A model generated the notes under the pieces. That model searched no databases, was not told where the DNA came from, and worked only from the letters and a program-made list of their open reading frames with translations. From Acanthosepion lycidas (lineage: Eukaryota > Mollusca > Cephalopoda > Sepiida > Sepiidae), in the NCBI GenBank assembly GCA_963932145.1, contig OZ010579.1, positions 135,905,127-135,969,126 on the forward strand: 64,000 nt of DNA, written 5' to 3'. This document shows, one piece after another, positions 25,047 to 38,542 of this stretch (position 1 is the stretch's first letter; each line of letters begins with the position of its first letter). Made by a program: the position numbers and the translations under genes.

Positions 25047-26382
25047 CCGTTTGAAGCTTCAACTTTGGGATCCCAGTTCACGTTATTTGGGTAACGAAAA
25101 AAAAAGTCGATTAAGATTTGTCATTTTCGGTAGTGATTTTATTAGCCTATTAGATGCACAATGAGTTGGAGAATCAGATAAACCCCACTTCCGGTAGTCT
25201 AGCTGCAAGAGAAATGCCTTAAATTGCCGTTTGAAGCTTCAACTTTGGGTTCCCAGTTCACGTTATTTGGGTATCGTAAAAAAAAGTCGATTAAGATTTG
25301 TCATTTTTGGTAGTGATTTTATTAGCCTATTAGATGCACAATGAGTTGGAGAATCAGATAAACCCCACTTCCGGTAGTCTAGCTGCAAGAGAAATGCCTT
25401 AAATTGCCGTTTGAATCTTCAACTTTGGGATCCCAGTTCACGTTATTTGGGTATGGAAAAAAAAAGTCGATTAAGATTTGTCATTTTCGGTAGTGATTTT
25501 ATCAGCCTATTAGATGCACAATGAGTTGGAGAATCAGATAAACCCCACTTCCGGTGGTCTAGCTGCAAGAGAAATGCCTTAAATTGCCGTTTGAAGCTTC
25601 AACTTTGGGTTCCCAGTTCACGTTATTTGGGTATCGAAAAAAAAAGTCGATTAAGATTTGTCATTTTTGGTAGTGATTTTATTAGCCTATTAGATGCACA
25701 ATGAGTTGGAGAATCTGATAAACCGCACTTCCGTTAGTCTAGCTGCAAGAGAAATGCCTTAAATTGCCGTTTGAAGCTTCAACTTTGGGTTCCCAGTTCA
25801 CGTTATTTGGGTATCGAATAAAAAAGTCGATTAAGATTTGTCATTTTTGGTAGTGATTTTATTAGCCTATTAGATGCACAATGAGTTGGAGAATCAGATA
25901 AACCCCACTTCCGGTAGTCTAGCTGCAAGAGAAATGCCTTAAATTGCCGTTTGAAGCTTCAACTTTGGGATCCCAGTTCGTTATTTGGGTATGGAAAAAA
26001 AAAGTCGATTAAGATTTGTCATTTTCGGTAGTGATTTTATTAGCCTATTAGATGCACAATGAGTTGGAGAATCAGATAAACCCCACTTCCGGTATAGCTG
26101 CAAGAGAAATGCCTTAAATTGCCGTTTGAATCTTCAACTTTGGGTTCCCAGTTCACGTTATTTGGGTATCGAAAAAAAAAGTCGATTAAGATTTGTCATT
26201 TTTGGTAGTGATTTTATTAGCCTATTAGATGCACAATGAGTTGGAGAATCTGATAAACCCCACTTCCGGTAGTCTCGCTGCAAGTGAAATGCCTTAAATT
26301 GCCGTTTGAAGCTTCAACTTTGGGTTCCCAGTTCACGTTATTTGGGTATCGAAAAAAAAAGTCGATTAAGATTTGTCATTTT
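25047..26382. repeat. Third, rearranged pass of the B1-8 series
   Basis: The GAATCTTC/TATGG, GGTGGTC, CCGTTAG and GAATAAAAAAG monomers appear again in order at 25407-25946. A 175-bp monomer follows (25947-26121): TTCACG shortened to TTCG and GGTAGTCTAG to GGTATAG. A GTCTCGCTGCAAGTG monomer then leads into the next repeat. A GTAACG variant sits near 25090. Confidence 0.78.
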
Positions 26383-29300
26383 TGGTAGTGATTTTATTAG
26401 CCTATTAGATGCACAATGAGTTGGAGAATCTGATAAACCCCACTTCCGGTAGTCTAGCTGCAAGAGAAATGCCTTAAATTGCCGTTTGAAGCTTCAACTT
26501 TGGGTTCCCAGTTCACGTTATTTGGGTATCGAAAAAAAAAGTCGATTAAGATTTGTCATTTTTGGTAGTGATTTTATTAGCCTATTAGATGCACAATGAG
26601 TTGGAGAATCAGATAAACCCCACTTCCGGTAGTCTAGCTGTAAGAGAAATGCCTTAAATTGCCGTTTGAAGCTTCAACTTTGGGTTCCCAGTTCATGTTA
26701 TTTGGGTATCGTAAAAAAAAGTCGATTAAGATTTGTCATTTTTGGTAGTGATTTTATTAGCCTATTAGATGCACAATGAGCTGGAGAATCAGATAAACCC
26801 CACTTCCGGTAGTCTAGCTGCAAGAGAAATGCCTTAAATTGCCGTTTGAATCTTCAACTTTGGGATCCCAGTTCACGTTATTTGGGTATGGAAAAAAAAA
26901 GTCGATTAAGATTTGTCATTTTCGGTAGTGATTTTATTAGCCTATTAGATGCACAATGAGTTGGAGAATCAGATAAACCCCACTTCCGGTGGTCTAGCTG
27001 CAAGAGAAATGCCTTAAATTGCCGTTTGAAGCTTCAACTTTGGGTTCCCAGTTCACGTTATTTGGGTATCGAAAAAAAAAGTCGATTAAGATTTGTCATT
27101 TTTGGTAGTGATTTTATTAGCCTATTAGATGCACAATGAGTTGGAGAATCTGATAAACCGCACTTCCGTTAGTCTAGCTGCAAGAGAAATGCCTTAAATT
27201 GCCGTTTGAAGCTTCAACTTTGGGTTCCCAGTTCACGTTATTTGGGTATCGAATAAAAAAGTCGATTAAGATTTGTCATTTTTGGTAGTGATTTTATTAG
27301 CCTATTAGATGCACAATGAGTTGGAGAATCAGATAAACCCCACTTCCGGTAGTCTAGCTGCAAGAGAAATGCCTTAAATTGCCGTTTGAATCTTCAACTT
27401 TGGGTTCCCAGTTCACGTTATTTGGGTATCGAAAAAAAAAGTCGATTAAGATTTGTCATTTTTGGTAGTGATTTTATTAGCCTATTAGATGCACAATGAG
27501 TTGGAGAATCTGATAAACCCCACTTCCGTTAGTCTAGCTGCAAGAGAAATGCCTTAAATTGCCGTTTGAAGCTTCAACTTTGGGTTCCCAGTTCACGTTA
27601 TTTGGGTATCGAAAAAAAAAGTCGATTAAGATTTGTCATTTTTGGTAGTGATTTTATTAGCCTATTAGATGCACAATGAGTTGGAGAATCAGATAAACCC
27701 CACTTCCGGTAGTCTAGCTGCAAGAGAAATGCCTTAAATTGCCGTTTGAAGCTTCAACTTTGGGATCCCAGTTCACGTTATTTGGGTACCGAAAAAAAAA
27801 GTCGATTAAGATTTGTCATTTTCGGTAGTGATTTTATTAGCCTATTAGATGCACAATGAGTTGGAGAATCAGATAAACCCCACTTCCGGTAGTCTAGCTG
27901 CAAGAGAAATGCCTTAAATTGCCGTTTGAAGCTTCAACTTTGGGTTCCCAGTTCACGTTATTTGGGTATCGAAAAAAAAAGTCGATTAAGATTTGTCATT
28001 TTTGGTAGTGATTTTATTAGCCTATTAGATGCACAATGAGTTGGAGAATCTGATAAACCCCACTTCCGGTAGTCTAGCTGCAAGAGAAATGGCTTAAATT
28101 GCCGTTTGAAGCTTCAACTTTGGGTTCCCAGTCCACGTTATTTGGGTATCCAAAAAAAAAGTCGATTAAGATTTGTCATTTTTGGTAGTGATTTTATTAG
28201 CCTATTAGATGCACAATGAGTTGGAGAATCAGATAAACATCACTTCCGGTAGTCTAGCTGCAAGAGAAATGCCTTAAATTGCCGTTTGAAGCTTCAACTT
28301 TGGGTTCCCAGTTCACGTTATTTGGGTATCGAAAAAAAAAGTCGATTAAGATTTGTCATTTTTGGTAGTGATTTTATTAGCCTATTAGATGCACAATGAG
28401 TTGGAGAATCTGATAAACCCCACTTCCGGTAGTCTAGCTGCAAGTGAAATGCCTTAAATTGCCGTTTGAAGCTTCAACTTTGGGTTACCAGTTTACGTTA
28501 TTTGGGTATCGAAAAAAAAAGTCGATTAAGATTTGTCATTTTCGGTAGTGATTTTATTAGCCTATTAGATGCACAATGAGTTGGAGAATCTGATAAACCC
28601 CACTTCCGGTAGTCTAGCTGCAAGAGAAATGCCTTAAATTGCCGTTTGAAGCTTCAACTTTGGGTTCCCAGTTCACGTTATTTGGGTATCGAAAAAAAAA
28701 GTCGATTAAGATTTGTCATTTTTGGTAGTGATTTTATTAGCCTATTAGATGCACAATGAGTTGGAGAATCAGATAAACCCCACTTCCGGTAGTCTAGCTG
28801 TAAGAGAAATGCCTTAAATTGCCGTTTGAAGCTTCAACTTTGGGTTCCCAGTTCATGTTATTTGGGTATCGTAAAAAAAAGTCGATTAAGATTTGTCATT
28901 TTTGGTAGTGATTTTATTAGCCTATTAGATGCACAATGAGCTGGAGAATCAGATAAACCCCACTTCCGGTAGTCTAGCTGCAAGAGAAATGCCTTAAATT
29001 GCCGTTTGAATCTTCAACTTTGGGATCCCAGTTCACGTTATTTGGGTATGGAAAAAAAAAGTCGATTAAGATTTGTCATTTTCGGTAGTGATTTTATTAG
29101 CCTATTAGATGCACAATGAGTTGGAGAATCAGATAAACCCCACTTCCGGTGGTCTAGCTGCAAGAGAAATGCCTTAAATTGCCGTTTGAAGCTTCAACTT
29201 TGGGTTCCCAGTTCACGTTATTTGGGTATCGAAAAAAAAAGTCGATTAAGATTTGTCATTTTTGGTAGTGATTTTATTAGCCTATTAGATGCACAATGAG

Positions 29301-30931
29301 TTGGAGAATCTGATAAACCGCACTTCCGTTAGTCTAGCTGCAAGAGAAATGCCTTAAATTGCCGTTTGAAGCTTCAACTTTGGGTTCCCAGTTCACGTTA
29401 TTTGGGTATCGAATAAAAAAGTCGATTAAGATTTGTCATTTTTGGTAGTGATTTTATTAGCCTATTAGATGCACAATGAGTTGGAGAATCAGATAAACCC
29501 CACTTCCGGTAGTCTAGCTGCAAGAGAAATGCCTTAAATTGCCGTTTGAATCTTCAACTTTGGGTTCCCAGTTCACGTTATTTGGGTATCGAAAAAAAAA
29601 GTCGATTAAGATTTGTCATTTTTGGTAGTGATTTTATTAGCCTATTAGATGCACAATGAGTTGGAGAATCTGATAAACCCCACTTCCGTTAGTCTAGCTG
29701 CAAGAGAAATGCCTTAAATTGCCGTTTGAAGCTTCAACTTTGGGTTCCCAGTTCACGTTATTTGGGTATCGAAAAAAAAAGTCGATTAAGATTTGTCATT
29801 TTTGGTAGTGATTTTATTAGCCTATTAGATGCACAATGAGTTGGAGAATCAGATAAACCCCACTTCCGGTAGTCTAGCTGCAAGAGAAATGCCTTAAATT
29901 GCCGTTTGAAGCTTCAACTTTGGGATCCCAGTTCACGTTATTTGGGTACCGAAAAAAAAAGTCGATTAAGATTTGTCATTTTCGGTAGTGATTTTATTAG
30001 CCTATTAGATGCACAATGAGTTGGAGAATCAGATAAACCCCACTTCCGGTAGTCTAGCTGCAAGAGAAATGCCTTAAATTGCCGTTTGAAGCTTCAACTT
30101 TGGGTTCCCAGTTCACGTTATTTGGGTATCGAAAAAAAAAGTCGATTAAGATTTGTCATTTTTGGTAGTGATTTTATTAGCCTATTAGATGCACAATGAG
30201 TTGGAGAATCTGATAAACCCCACTTCCGGTAGTCTAGCTGCAAGAGAAATGGCTTAAATTGCCGTTTGAAGCTTCAACTTTGGGTTCCCAGTCCACGTTA
30301 TTTGGGTATCCAAAAAAAAAGTCGATTAAGATTTGTCATTTTTGGTAGTGATTTTATTAGCCTATTAGATGCACAATGAGTTGGAGAATCAGATAAACAT
30401 CACTTCCGGTAGTCTAGCTGCAAGAGAAATGCCTTAAATTGCCGTTTGAAGCTTCAACTTTGGGTTCCCAGTTCACGTTATTTGGGTATCGAAAAAAAAA
30501 GTCGATTAAGATTTGTCATTTTTGGTAGTGATTTTATTAGCCTATTAGATGCACAATGAGTTGGAGAATCTGATAAACCCCACTTCCGGTAGTCTAGCTG
30601 CAAGTGAAATGCCTTAAATTGCCGTTTGAAGCTTCAACTTTGGGTTACCAGTTTACGTTATTTGGGTATCGAAAAAAAAAGTCGATTAAGATTTGTCATT
30701 TTCGGTAGTGATTTTATTAGCCTATTAGATGCACAATGAGTTGGAGAATCTGATAAACCCCACTTCCGGTAGTCTAGCTGCAAGAGAAATGCCTTAAATT
30801 GCCGTTTGAAGCTTCAACTTTGGGTTCCCAGTTCACGTTATTTGGGTATCGAAAAAAAAAGTCGATTAAGATTTGTCATTTTTGGTAGTGATTTTATTAG
30901 CCTATTAGATGCACAATGAGTTGGAGAATCA
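26383..30931. repeat. Higher-order repeat B1-12: tandem 12-mers of 2160 bp, indistinguishable copies
   Basis: Copies are 26383-28542 and 28543-30702, followed by 229 bp of a third. Comparing line by line at a shift of 2160 bp, I found no difference over about 2389 bp. The first mismatches are at 26382/28542 on the left and 28772/30932 on the right. Shared private marks include TTCATGTTA, GAGCTGGAG, GGTACCG, AATGGCTTAAATT, GTCCACG, GGTATCCAAAA, AAACATCAC and GGGTTACCAGTTTACG. It contains descendants of the B1-8 monomers (GAATCTTC, GGTGGTC, CCGTTAG, GAATAAAAAAG), so it was built from an earlier unit and then doubled recently. Confidence 0.92.
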
Positions 30932-32390
30932 CATAAACCCCACTTCCGGTAGTCTAGCTGCAAGAGAAATGCCTTAAATTGCCGTTTGAAGCTTCAACTT
31001 TGGATTCCCAGTTCACGTTATTTGGGTATCGAAAAAAAAAGTCGATTAAGATTTGTCATTTTTGGTAGTGATTTTATTAGCCTATTAGATGCACAATGAG
31101 TTGGAGAATCTGATAAATCCCACTTCCGGTAGTCTAGCTGCAAGAGAAATGCCTTAAATTGCCGTTTGAAGCTTCAACTTTGGGTTCCCAGTTCACGTTA
31201 TTTGGGTATCGAAAAAAAAAGTCGTTTAAGATTTGTCATTTTTGGTAGTGATTTTATTAGCCTATTAGATGCACAATGAGTTGGAGAATCAGATAAACCC
31301 CACTTCCGGTAGTCTAGCTGCAAGAGAAATGCCTTAAATTGCCGTTTGAAGCTTCAACTTTGGGTTCCCAGTTCACGTTATTTGGGTATCGAAAAAAAAA
31401 GTCGTTTAAGATTTGTCATTTTTGGTAGTGATTTTATTAGCCTATTAGATGCACAATGAGTTGGAGAATCAGATAAACCCCACTTCCGGTAGTCTAGCTG
31501 CAAGAGAAATGCCTTAAATTGCCGTTTGAAGCTTCAACTTTGGGTTCCCAGTTCACGTTATTTGGGCATCGAAAAAAAAAGTCGTTTAAGATTTGTCATT
31601 TTTGGTAGTGATTTTATTAGCCTATTAGATGCACAGTGAGTTGGAGAATCAGATAAACCCCACTTCCGGTAGTCTAGCTGCAAGTGAAATGCCTTAAATT
31701 GCCGTTTGAAGCTTCAACTTTGGGTTCCCAGTTCACGTTATTTGGGTATCGAAAAAAAAAGTCGTTTAAGATTTGTCATTTTTGGTAGTGATTTTATTAG
31801 CCTATTAGATGCACAATGAGTGGGAGAATCTGATAAACCCGACTTCCGGTAGTCTAGCTGCAAAAGAAAAGCCTTAAATTGCCGTTTGAAGCTTCAACTT
31901 TGGGTTCCCAGTTCACGTTATTTGGGTATCGAAAAAAAAAGTCGTTTAAGATTTGTCATTTTTGGTAGTGATTTTATTAGCCTATTAGATGCACAATGAG
32001 TTGGAGAATCAGATAAACCCCACTTCCGGTAGTCTAGCTGCAAGAGAAATGCCTTAAATTCCCGTTTGAAGCTTCAACTTTGGGTTCCCAGTTCACGTTA
32101 TTTGGGTATCGAAAAAAAAAGTCGTTTAAGATTTGTCATTTTTGGTAGTGATTTTATTAGCCTATTAGATGCACAATGAGTTGGAGAATCAGATAAACCC
32201 CACTTCCGGTAGTCTAGCTGCAAGAGAAATGCCTTAAATTGCCGTTTGAAGCTTCAACTTTGGGTTCCCAGTTCACGTTATTTGGGTATCGAAAAAAAAA
32301 GTCGATTAAGATTTGTCATTTTTGGTAGTGATTTTATTAGCCTATTAGATGCACAATGAGTTGGAGAATCTGATAAACCCGACTTCCGGT
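30932..32390. repeat. Near-consensus B1 monomers with GTCGTTTAAG
   Basis: A short run of uniform monomers in which five or six successive units read GTCGTTTAAG instead of GTCGATTAAG (31225-32130), suggesting amplification of one monomer. Scattered private changes occur (CACATAAAC, GCACAGTGAG, CCCGACTTCC). The B1 marks end here: the last TTCACG of the run is near 32275 and the first GCCTAG at 32392. Confidence 0.78.
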
Positions 32391-32421
32391 AGCCTAGCTG
32401 CAAGAGAAATGCCTTAAATTG

Positions 32422-35400
32422 CCGTTTGAAGCTTTAACTTTGGGTTCCCAGTTCCCGTTATTTGGGTATGGAAAAAAAAAGTCGATTAAGATTTGTCATT
32501 TTTGGTAGTGATTTTATTAGCCTATTAGATGCACAATGAGTTGGAGAATCTGATAAACCCCACTTCCGGTAGCCTAGCTGCAAGAGAAATGCCTTAAATT
32601 GCCGTTTGAAGCTTCAACTTTGGGTTACCAGTTCCCGTTATTTGGGTATCGAAAAAAGAAGTCGATTAAGATTTGTCATTTTTGGTAGTGATTTTATTAG
32701 CCTAGTAAGATGCACAATGAGTTGGAGAATAAGATAAACCCCACTTCCGGTAGCCTAGCTGCAAGAGAAATGCCTTAAATTGCCGTTTGAAGCTTCAACT
32801 TTGGGTTCCCAGTTCCCGTTATTTGGGTATCGAAAAAAAAAGTCGATTAAGATTTGTCATTTTTGGGAGTGATTTTATTAGCCTATTAGATGCACAATGA
32901 GTTGGAGAATCTGATAAACCCCACTTCCGGTAGCCTGGCTGCAAGAGAAATGCCTTAAATTGCCGTTTGAAGCTTCAACTTTGGGTTCCCAGTTCCCGTT
33001 ATTTGGGTATCGAAAAAAGAAGTCGATTAAGATTTGTCATTTTTGGTAGTGATTTTATTAGCCTATTAGATGCACAATGAGTTGGAGAATCAGATAAACC
33101 CCACTTCCGGTAGCCTAGCTGCAAGTGAAATGCCTTAAATTGCCGTTTGAAGCTTCAACTTTGGGTTCCCAGTTCCCGTTATTTGGGTATCGAAAAAAAA
33201 AGTCGATTAAGATTTGTCATTTTTGGTAGTGATTTTATTAGCCTATTAGATGCACAATGAGTTGGAGAATCTGATAAACCCCACTTCCGGTAGCCTAGCT
33301 GCAAGAGAAATGCCTTAAATTGCCGTTTGAAGCTTCAACTTTGGGTTCCCAGTTCCCGTTATTTGGGTATCGAAAAAAAAAGTCGTTTAAGATTTGTCAT
33401 TTTTGGTAGTGATTTTATTAGCCTATTAGATGCACAATAAGTTGGAGAATCTGATAAACCCCACTTCCGGTATCCTAGCTGCAAGAGAAATGCCTTAAAT
33501 TGCCGTTTGAAGCTTCAACTTTGGGTTCCCAGTTCCCGTTATTTGGGTATCGAAAAAAAAAGTCGATTAAGATTTGTCATTTTTGGTAGTGATTTTATTA
33601 GCCTATTAGATACACAATGAGTTGGAGAATCTGATAAACCCCACTTCCGGTAACCTAGCTGCAAGAGAAATGCCTTAAATTGCCGTTTGAAGCTTCAACT
33701 TTGGGTTCCCAGTTCCCGTTATTTGCGTATCGAAAAAAGAAGTCGATTAAGATTTGTCATTTTTGGTAGTGATTTTATTAGCCTATTAGATGCACAATGA
33801 GTTGGAGAATCTGATAAACCCCACTTCCGGTAGCCTAGCTGCAAGAGAAATGCCTTAAATTGCCGTTTGAAGCTTTAACTTTGGGTTCCCAGTTCCCGTT
33901 ATTTGGGTATGGAAAAAAAAAGTCGATTAAGATTTGTCATTTTTGGTAGTGATTTTATTAGCCTATTAGATGCACAATGAGTTGGAGAATCTGATAAACC
34001 CCACTTCCGGTAGCCTAGCTGCAAGAGAAATGCCTTAAATTGCCGTTTGAAGCTTCAACTTTGGGTTACCAGTTCCCGTTATTTGGGTATCGAAAAAAGA
34101 AGTCGATTAAGATTTGTCATTTTTGGTAGTGATTTTATTAGCCTAGTAAGATGCACAATGAGTTGGAGAATAAGATAAACCCCACTTCCGGTAGCCTAGC
34201 TGCAAGAGAAATGCCTTAAATTGCCGTTTGAAGCTTCAACTTTGGGTTCCCAGTTCCCGTTATTTGGGTATCGAAAAAAAAAGTCGATTAAGATTTGTCA
34301 TTTTTGGGAGTGATTTTATTAGCCTATTAGATGCACAATGAGTTGGAGAATCTGATAAACCCCACTTCCGGTAGCCTGGCTGCAAGAGAAATGCCTTAAA
34401 TTGCCGTTTGAAGCTTCAACTTTGGGATCCCAGTTCCCGTTATTTGGGTATCGAAAAAAGAAGTCGATTAAGATTTGTCATTTTTGGTAGTGATTTTATT
34501 AGCCTATTAGATGCACAATGAGTTGGAGAATCAGATAAACCCCACTTCCGGTAGCCTAGCTGCAAGAGAAATGCCTTAAATTGCCGTTTGAAGCTTCAAC
34601 TTTGGGTTCCCAGTTCCCGTTATTTGGGTATCGAAAAAAAAAGTCGATTAAGATTTGTCATTTTTGGTAGTGATTTTATTAGCCTATTAGATGCACAATG
34701 AGTTGGAGAATCTGATAAACCCCACTTCCGGTAGCCTAGCAGCAAGAGAAATGCCTTAAATTGCCGTTTGAAGCTTCAACTTTGGGTTCCCAGTTCCCGT
34801 TATTTGGGTATCGAAAAAAAAAGTCGTTTAAGATTTGTCATTTTTGGTAGTGATTTTATTAGCCTATTAGATGCACAATGAGTTGGAGAATCTGATAAAC
34901 CCCACTTCCGGTATCCTAGCTGCAAGAGAAATGCCTTAAATTGCCGTTTGAAGCTTCAACTTTGGGTTCCCAGTTCCCGTTATTTGGGTATCGAAAAAAA
35001 AAGTCGATTAAGATTTGTCATTTTTGGTAGTGATTTTATTAGCCTATTAGATGCACAATGAGTTGGAGAATCTGATAAACCCCACTTCCGGTAGCCTAGC
35101 TGCAAGAGAAATGCCTTAAATTGCCGTTTGAAGCTTCAACTTTGGGTTCCCAGTTCCCGTTATTTGCGTATCGAAAAAAGAAGTCGATTAAGATTTGTCA
35201 TTTTTGGTAGTGATTTTATTAGCCTATTAGATGCACAATGAGTTGGAGAATCAGATAAACCCCACTTCCGGTAGCCTAGCTGCAAGAGAAATGCCTTAAA
35301 TTGCCGTTTGAAGCTTCAACTTTGGGTTCCCAGTTCCCGTTATTTGGGTATCGAAAAAAAAAGTCTTTTAAGATTTGTCATTTTTGGTAGTGATTTTATT

Positions 35401-38400
35401 AGCCTATTAGATGCACAATGAGTTGGAGAATCTGATAAACCCCACTTCCGGTAGCCTAGCTGCAAGAGAATTGCCTTAAATTGCCGTTTGAAGCTTCAAC
35501 TTTGGGTTCCCAGTTCCCGTTATTTGGGTATCGAAAAAAAAAGTCGATTAAGATTTGTCATTTTTGGTAGTGATTTTATTAGCCTATTAGATGCACAATG
35601 AGTTGGCGAATCTGATAAACCCCACTTCCGGTAGTCTAGCTGCAAGCGAAATGCCTTAAATTGCCGTTTGAAGCTTCAACTTTGGGTTCCCAGTTCCCGT
35701 TATTTGGGTATCGAAAAAAAAAGTCGATTAAGATTTGTCATTTTTGGTAGTGATTTTATTAGCCCATTAGATGCACAATGAGTTGGAGAATCAGATAAAC
35801 CCCACTTCCGGTAGCCTAGCTGCAAGAGAAATGCCTTAAATTGCCGTTTGAAGCTTCAACTTTGGGTTCCCAGTTCCCGTTATTTGGGTATCGAAAAAAA
35901 AAGTCGAATAAGATTTGTCATTTTTGGTAGTGATTTTATTAGCCTATTAGATGCACAATGAGTTGGAGAATCTGATAAACCCCACTTCCGGTAGCCTAGC
36001 TGCAAGAGAAATGCCTTAAATTGCCGTTTGAAGCTTCAACTTTGGGTTCCCAGTTCCCGTTATTTGGGTATCGAAAAAAGAAGTCGATTAAGATTTGTCA
36101 TTTTTGGTAGTGATTTTATTAGCCTATTAGATGCACAATGAGTTGGAGAATCAGATAAACCCCACTTCCGGTAGCCTAGCTGCAAGAGAAATGCCTTAAA
36201 GTGCCGTTGAAGCTTCAACTTTGGGTTCCCAGGTCCCGTTATTTGGGTATCGAAAAAAAAAGTCGATTAAGATTTGTCATTTTTGGTAGTGATTTTATTA
36301 GCCTATTAGATGCACAATGAGTTGGAGAATCTGATAAACCCCACTTCCGGTAGCCTAGCTGCAAGAGAAATGCCTTAAATTGCCGTTTGAAGCTTCAACT
36401 TTGGGTTACCAGTTCCCGTTATTTGGGTATCGAAAAAAGAAGTCGATTAAGATTTGTCATTTTTGGTAGTGATTTTATTAGCCTAGTAAGATGCACAATG
36501 AGTTGGAGAATAAGATAAACCCCACTTCCGGTAGCCTAGCTGCAAGAGAAATGCCTTAAATTGCCGTTTGAAGCTTCAACTTTGGGTTCCCAGTTCCCGT
36601 TATTTGGGTATCGAAAAAAAAAGTCGATTAAGATTTGTCATTTTTGGGAGTGATTTTATTAGCCTATTAGATGCACAATGAGTTGGAGAATCTGATAAAC
36701 CCCACTTCCGGTAGCCTGGCTGCAAGAGAAATGCCTTAAATTGCCGTTTGAAGCTTCAACTTTGGGATCCCAGTTCCCGTTATTTGGGTATCGAAAAAAG
36801 AAGTCGATTAAGATTTGTCATTTTTGGTAGTGATTTTATTAGCCTATTAGATGCACAATGAGTTGGAGAATCAGATAAACCCCACTTCCGGTAGCCTAGC
36901 TGCAAGAGAAATGCCTTAAATTGCCGTTTGAAGCTTCAACTTTGGGTTCCCAGTTCCCGTTATTTGGGTATCGAAAAAAAAAGTCGTTTAAGATTTGTCA
37001 TTTTTGGTAGTGATTTTATTAGCCTATTAGATGCACAATGAGTTGGAGAATCTGATAAACCCCACTTCCGGTATCCTAGCTGCAAGAGAAATGCCTTAAA
37101 TTGCCGTTTGAAGCTTCAACTTTGGGTTCCCAGTTCCCGTTATTTGGGTATCGAAAAAAAAAGTCGATTAAGATTTGTCATTTTTGGTAGTGATTTTATT
37201 AGCCTATTAGATGCACAATGAGTTGGAGAATCTGATAAACCCCACTTCCGGTAACCTAGCTGCAAGAGAAATGCCTTAAATTGCCGTTTGAAGCTTCAAC
37301 TTTGGGTTCCCAGTTCCCGTTATTTGCGTATCGAAAAAAGAAGTCGATTAAGATTTGTCATTTTTGGTAGTGATTTTATTAGCCTATTAGATGCACAATG
37401 AGTTGGAGAATCAGATAAACCCCACTTCCGGTAGCCTAGCTGCAAGAGAAATGCCTTAAATTGCCGTTTGAAGCTTCAACTTTGGGTTCCCAGTTCCCGT
37501 TATTTGGGTATCGAAAAAAAAAGTCTTTTAAGATTTGTCATTTTTGGTAGTGATTTTATTAGCCTATTAGATGCACAATGAGTTGGAGAATCTGATAAAC
37601 CCCACTTCCGGTAGCCTAGCTGCAAGAGAATTGCCTTAAATTGCCGTTTGAAGCTTCAACTTTGGGTTCCCAGTTCCCGTTATTTGGGTATCGAAAAAAA
37701 AAGTCGATTAAGATTTGTCATTTTTGGTAGTGATTTTATTAGCCTATTAGATGCACAATGAGTTGGCGAATCTGATAAACCCCACTTCCGGTAGTCTAGC
37801 TGCAAGCGAAATGCCTTAAATTGCCGTTTGAAGCTTCAACTTTGGGTTCCCAGTTCCCGTTATTTGGGTATCGAACAAAAAAGTCGATTAAGATTTGTCA
37901 TTTTTGGTAGTGATTTCATTAGCCCATTAGATGCACAATGAGTTGGAGAATCAGATAAACCCCACTTCCGGTAGCCTAGCTGCAAGAAAAATGCCTTAAA
38001 TTGCCGTTTGAAGCTTCAACTTTGGGTTCCCAGTTCCCGTTATTTGGGTATCGAAAAAAAAAGTCGAATAAGATTTGTCATTTTTGGTAGTGATTTTATT
38101 AGCCTATTAGATGCACAATGAGTTGGAGAATCTGATAAACCCCACTTCCGGTAGCCTAGCTGCAAGAGAAATGCCTTAAATTGCCGTTTGAAGCTTCAAC
38201 TTTGGGTTCCCAGTTCCCGTTATTTGGGTATCGAAAAAAGAAGTCGATTAAGATTTGTCATTTTTGGTAGTGATTTTATTAGCCTATTAGATGCACAATG
38301 AGTTGGAGAATCAGATAAACCCCACTTCCGGTAGCCTAGCTGCAAGAGAAATGCCTTAAAGTGCCGTTGAAGCTTCAACTTTGGGTTCCCAGGTCCCGTT

Positions 38401-38542
38401 ATTTGGGTATCGAAAAAAAACGTCGATTAAGATTTGTCATTTTTGGTAGTGATTTTATTAGCCTATTAGATGCACAATGAGTTGGAGAATCTGATAAACC
38501 CCACTTCCGGTAGTCTAGCTGCAAGCGAAATGCCTTAAATTG
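32422..38542. repeat. Higher-order repeat B2-I: 8-, 14- and 12-monomer copies
   Basis: Three successive copies of one series: 32422-33862 (8 monomers), 33863-36382 (14) and 36383-38542 (12). Marks in order are: GCTTTAAC with TATGG; GGGTTACC with CCTAGTAAGATGC and AATAAGAT (181 bp); TTGGGAGTG with CCTGGCTG; AAAAAAGAAG, with GGGATCCC in copies 2 and 3; a plain unit; GTCGTTTAAG with TATCCTAG; TAACCTAG; TTTGCGTATCG. Copies 2 and 3 add: GTCTTTTAAG; GTTGGCG with CAAGCG; AGCCCATTAG; GTCGAATAAG; AAAAAAGAAG; GTGCCGTTGAAG with AGGTCCCG (179 bp). Copy 3 lacks the first and plain units. Whole-monomer loss and gain fit unequal crossing-over in register. Confidence 0.88.

Larger units (their letters stand above)
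11740..32390. repeat. Satellite subfamily B1 block
   Basis: From this monomer on, the family B bases A68, A98, C101 and T179 are fixed, together with the B1 marks TTCACG (A34) and GTCTAG (T152). The switch from family A is complete within one monomer: the last TAAATCG is at about 11733 and the first GATTAAG at about 11803. Many monomers carry a T for the first A of the A-tract (GTATCGTAAAA). Monomers are more uniform than in family A. Confidence 0.93.
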
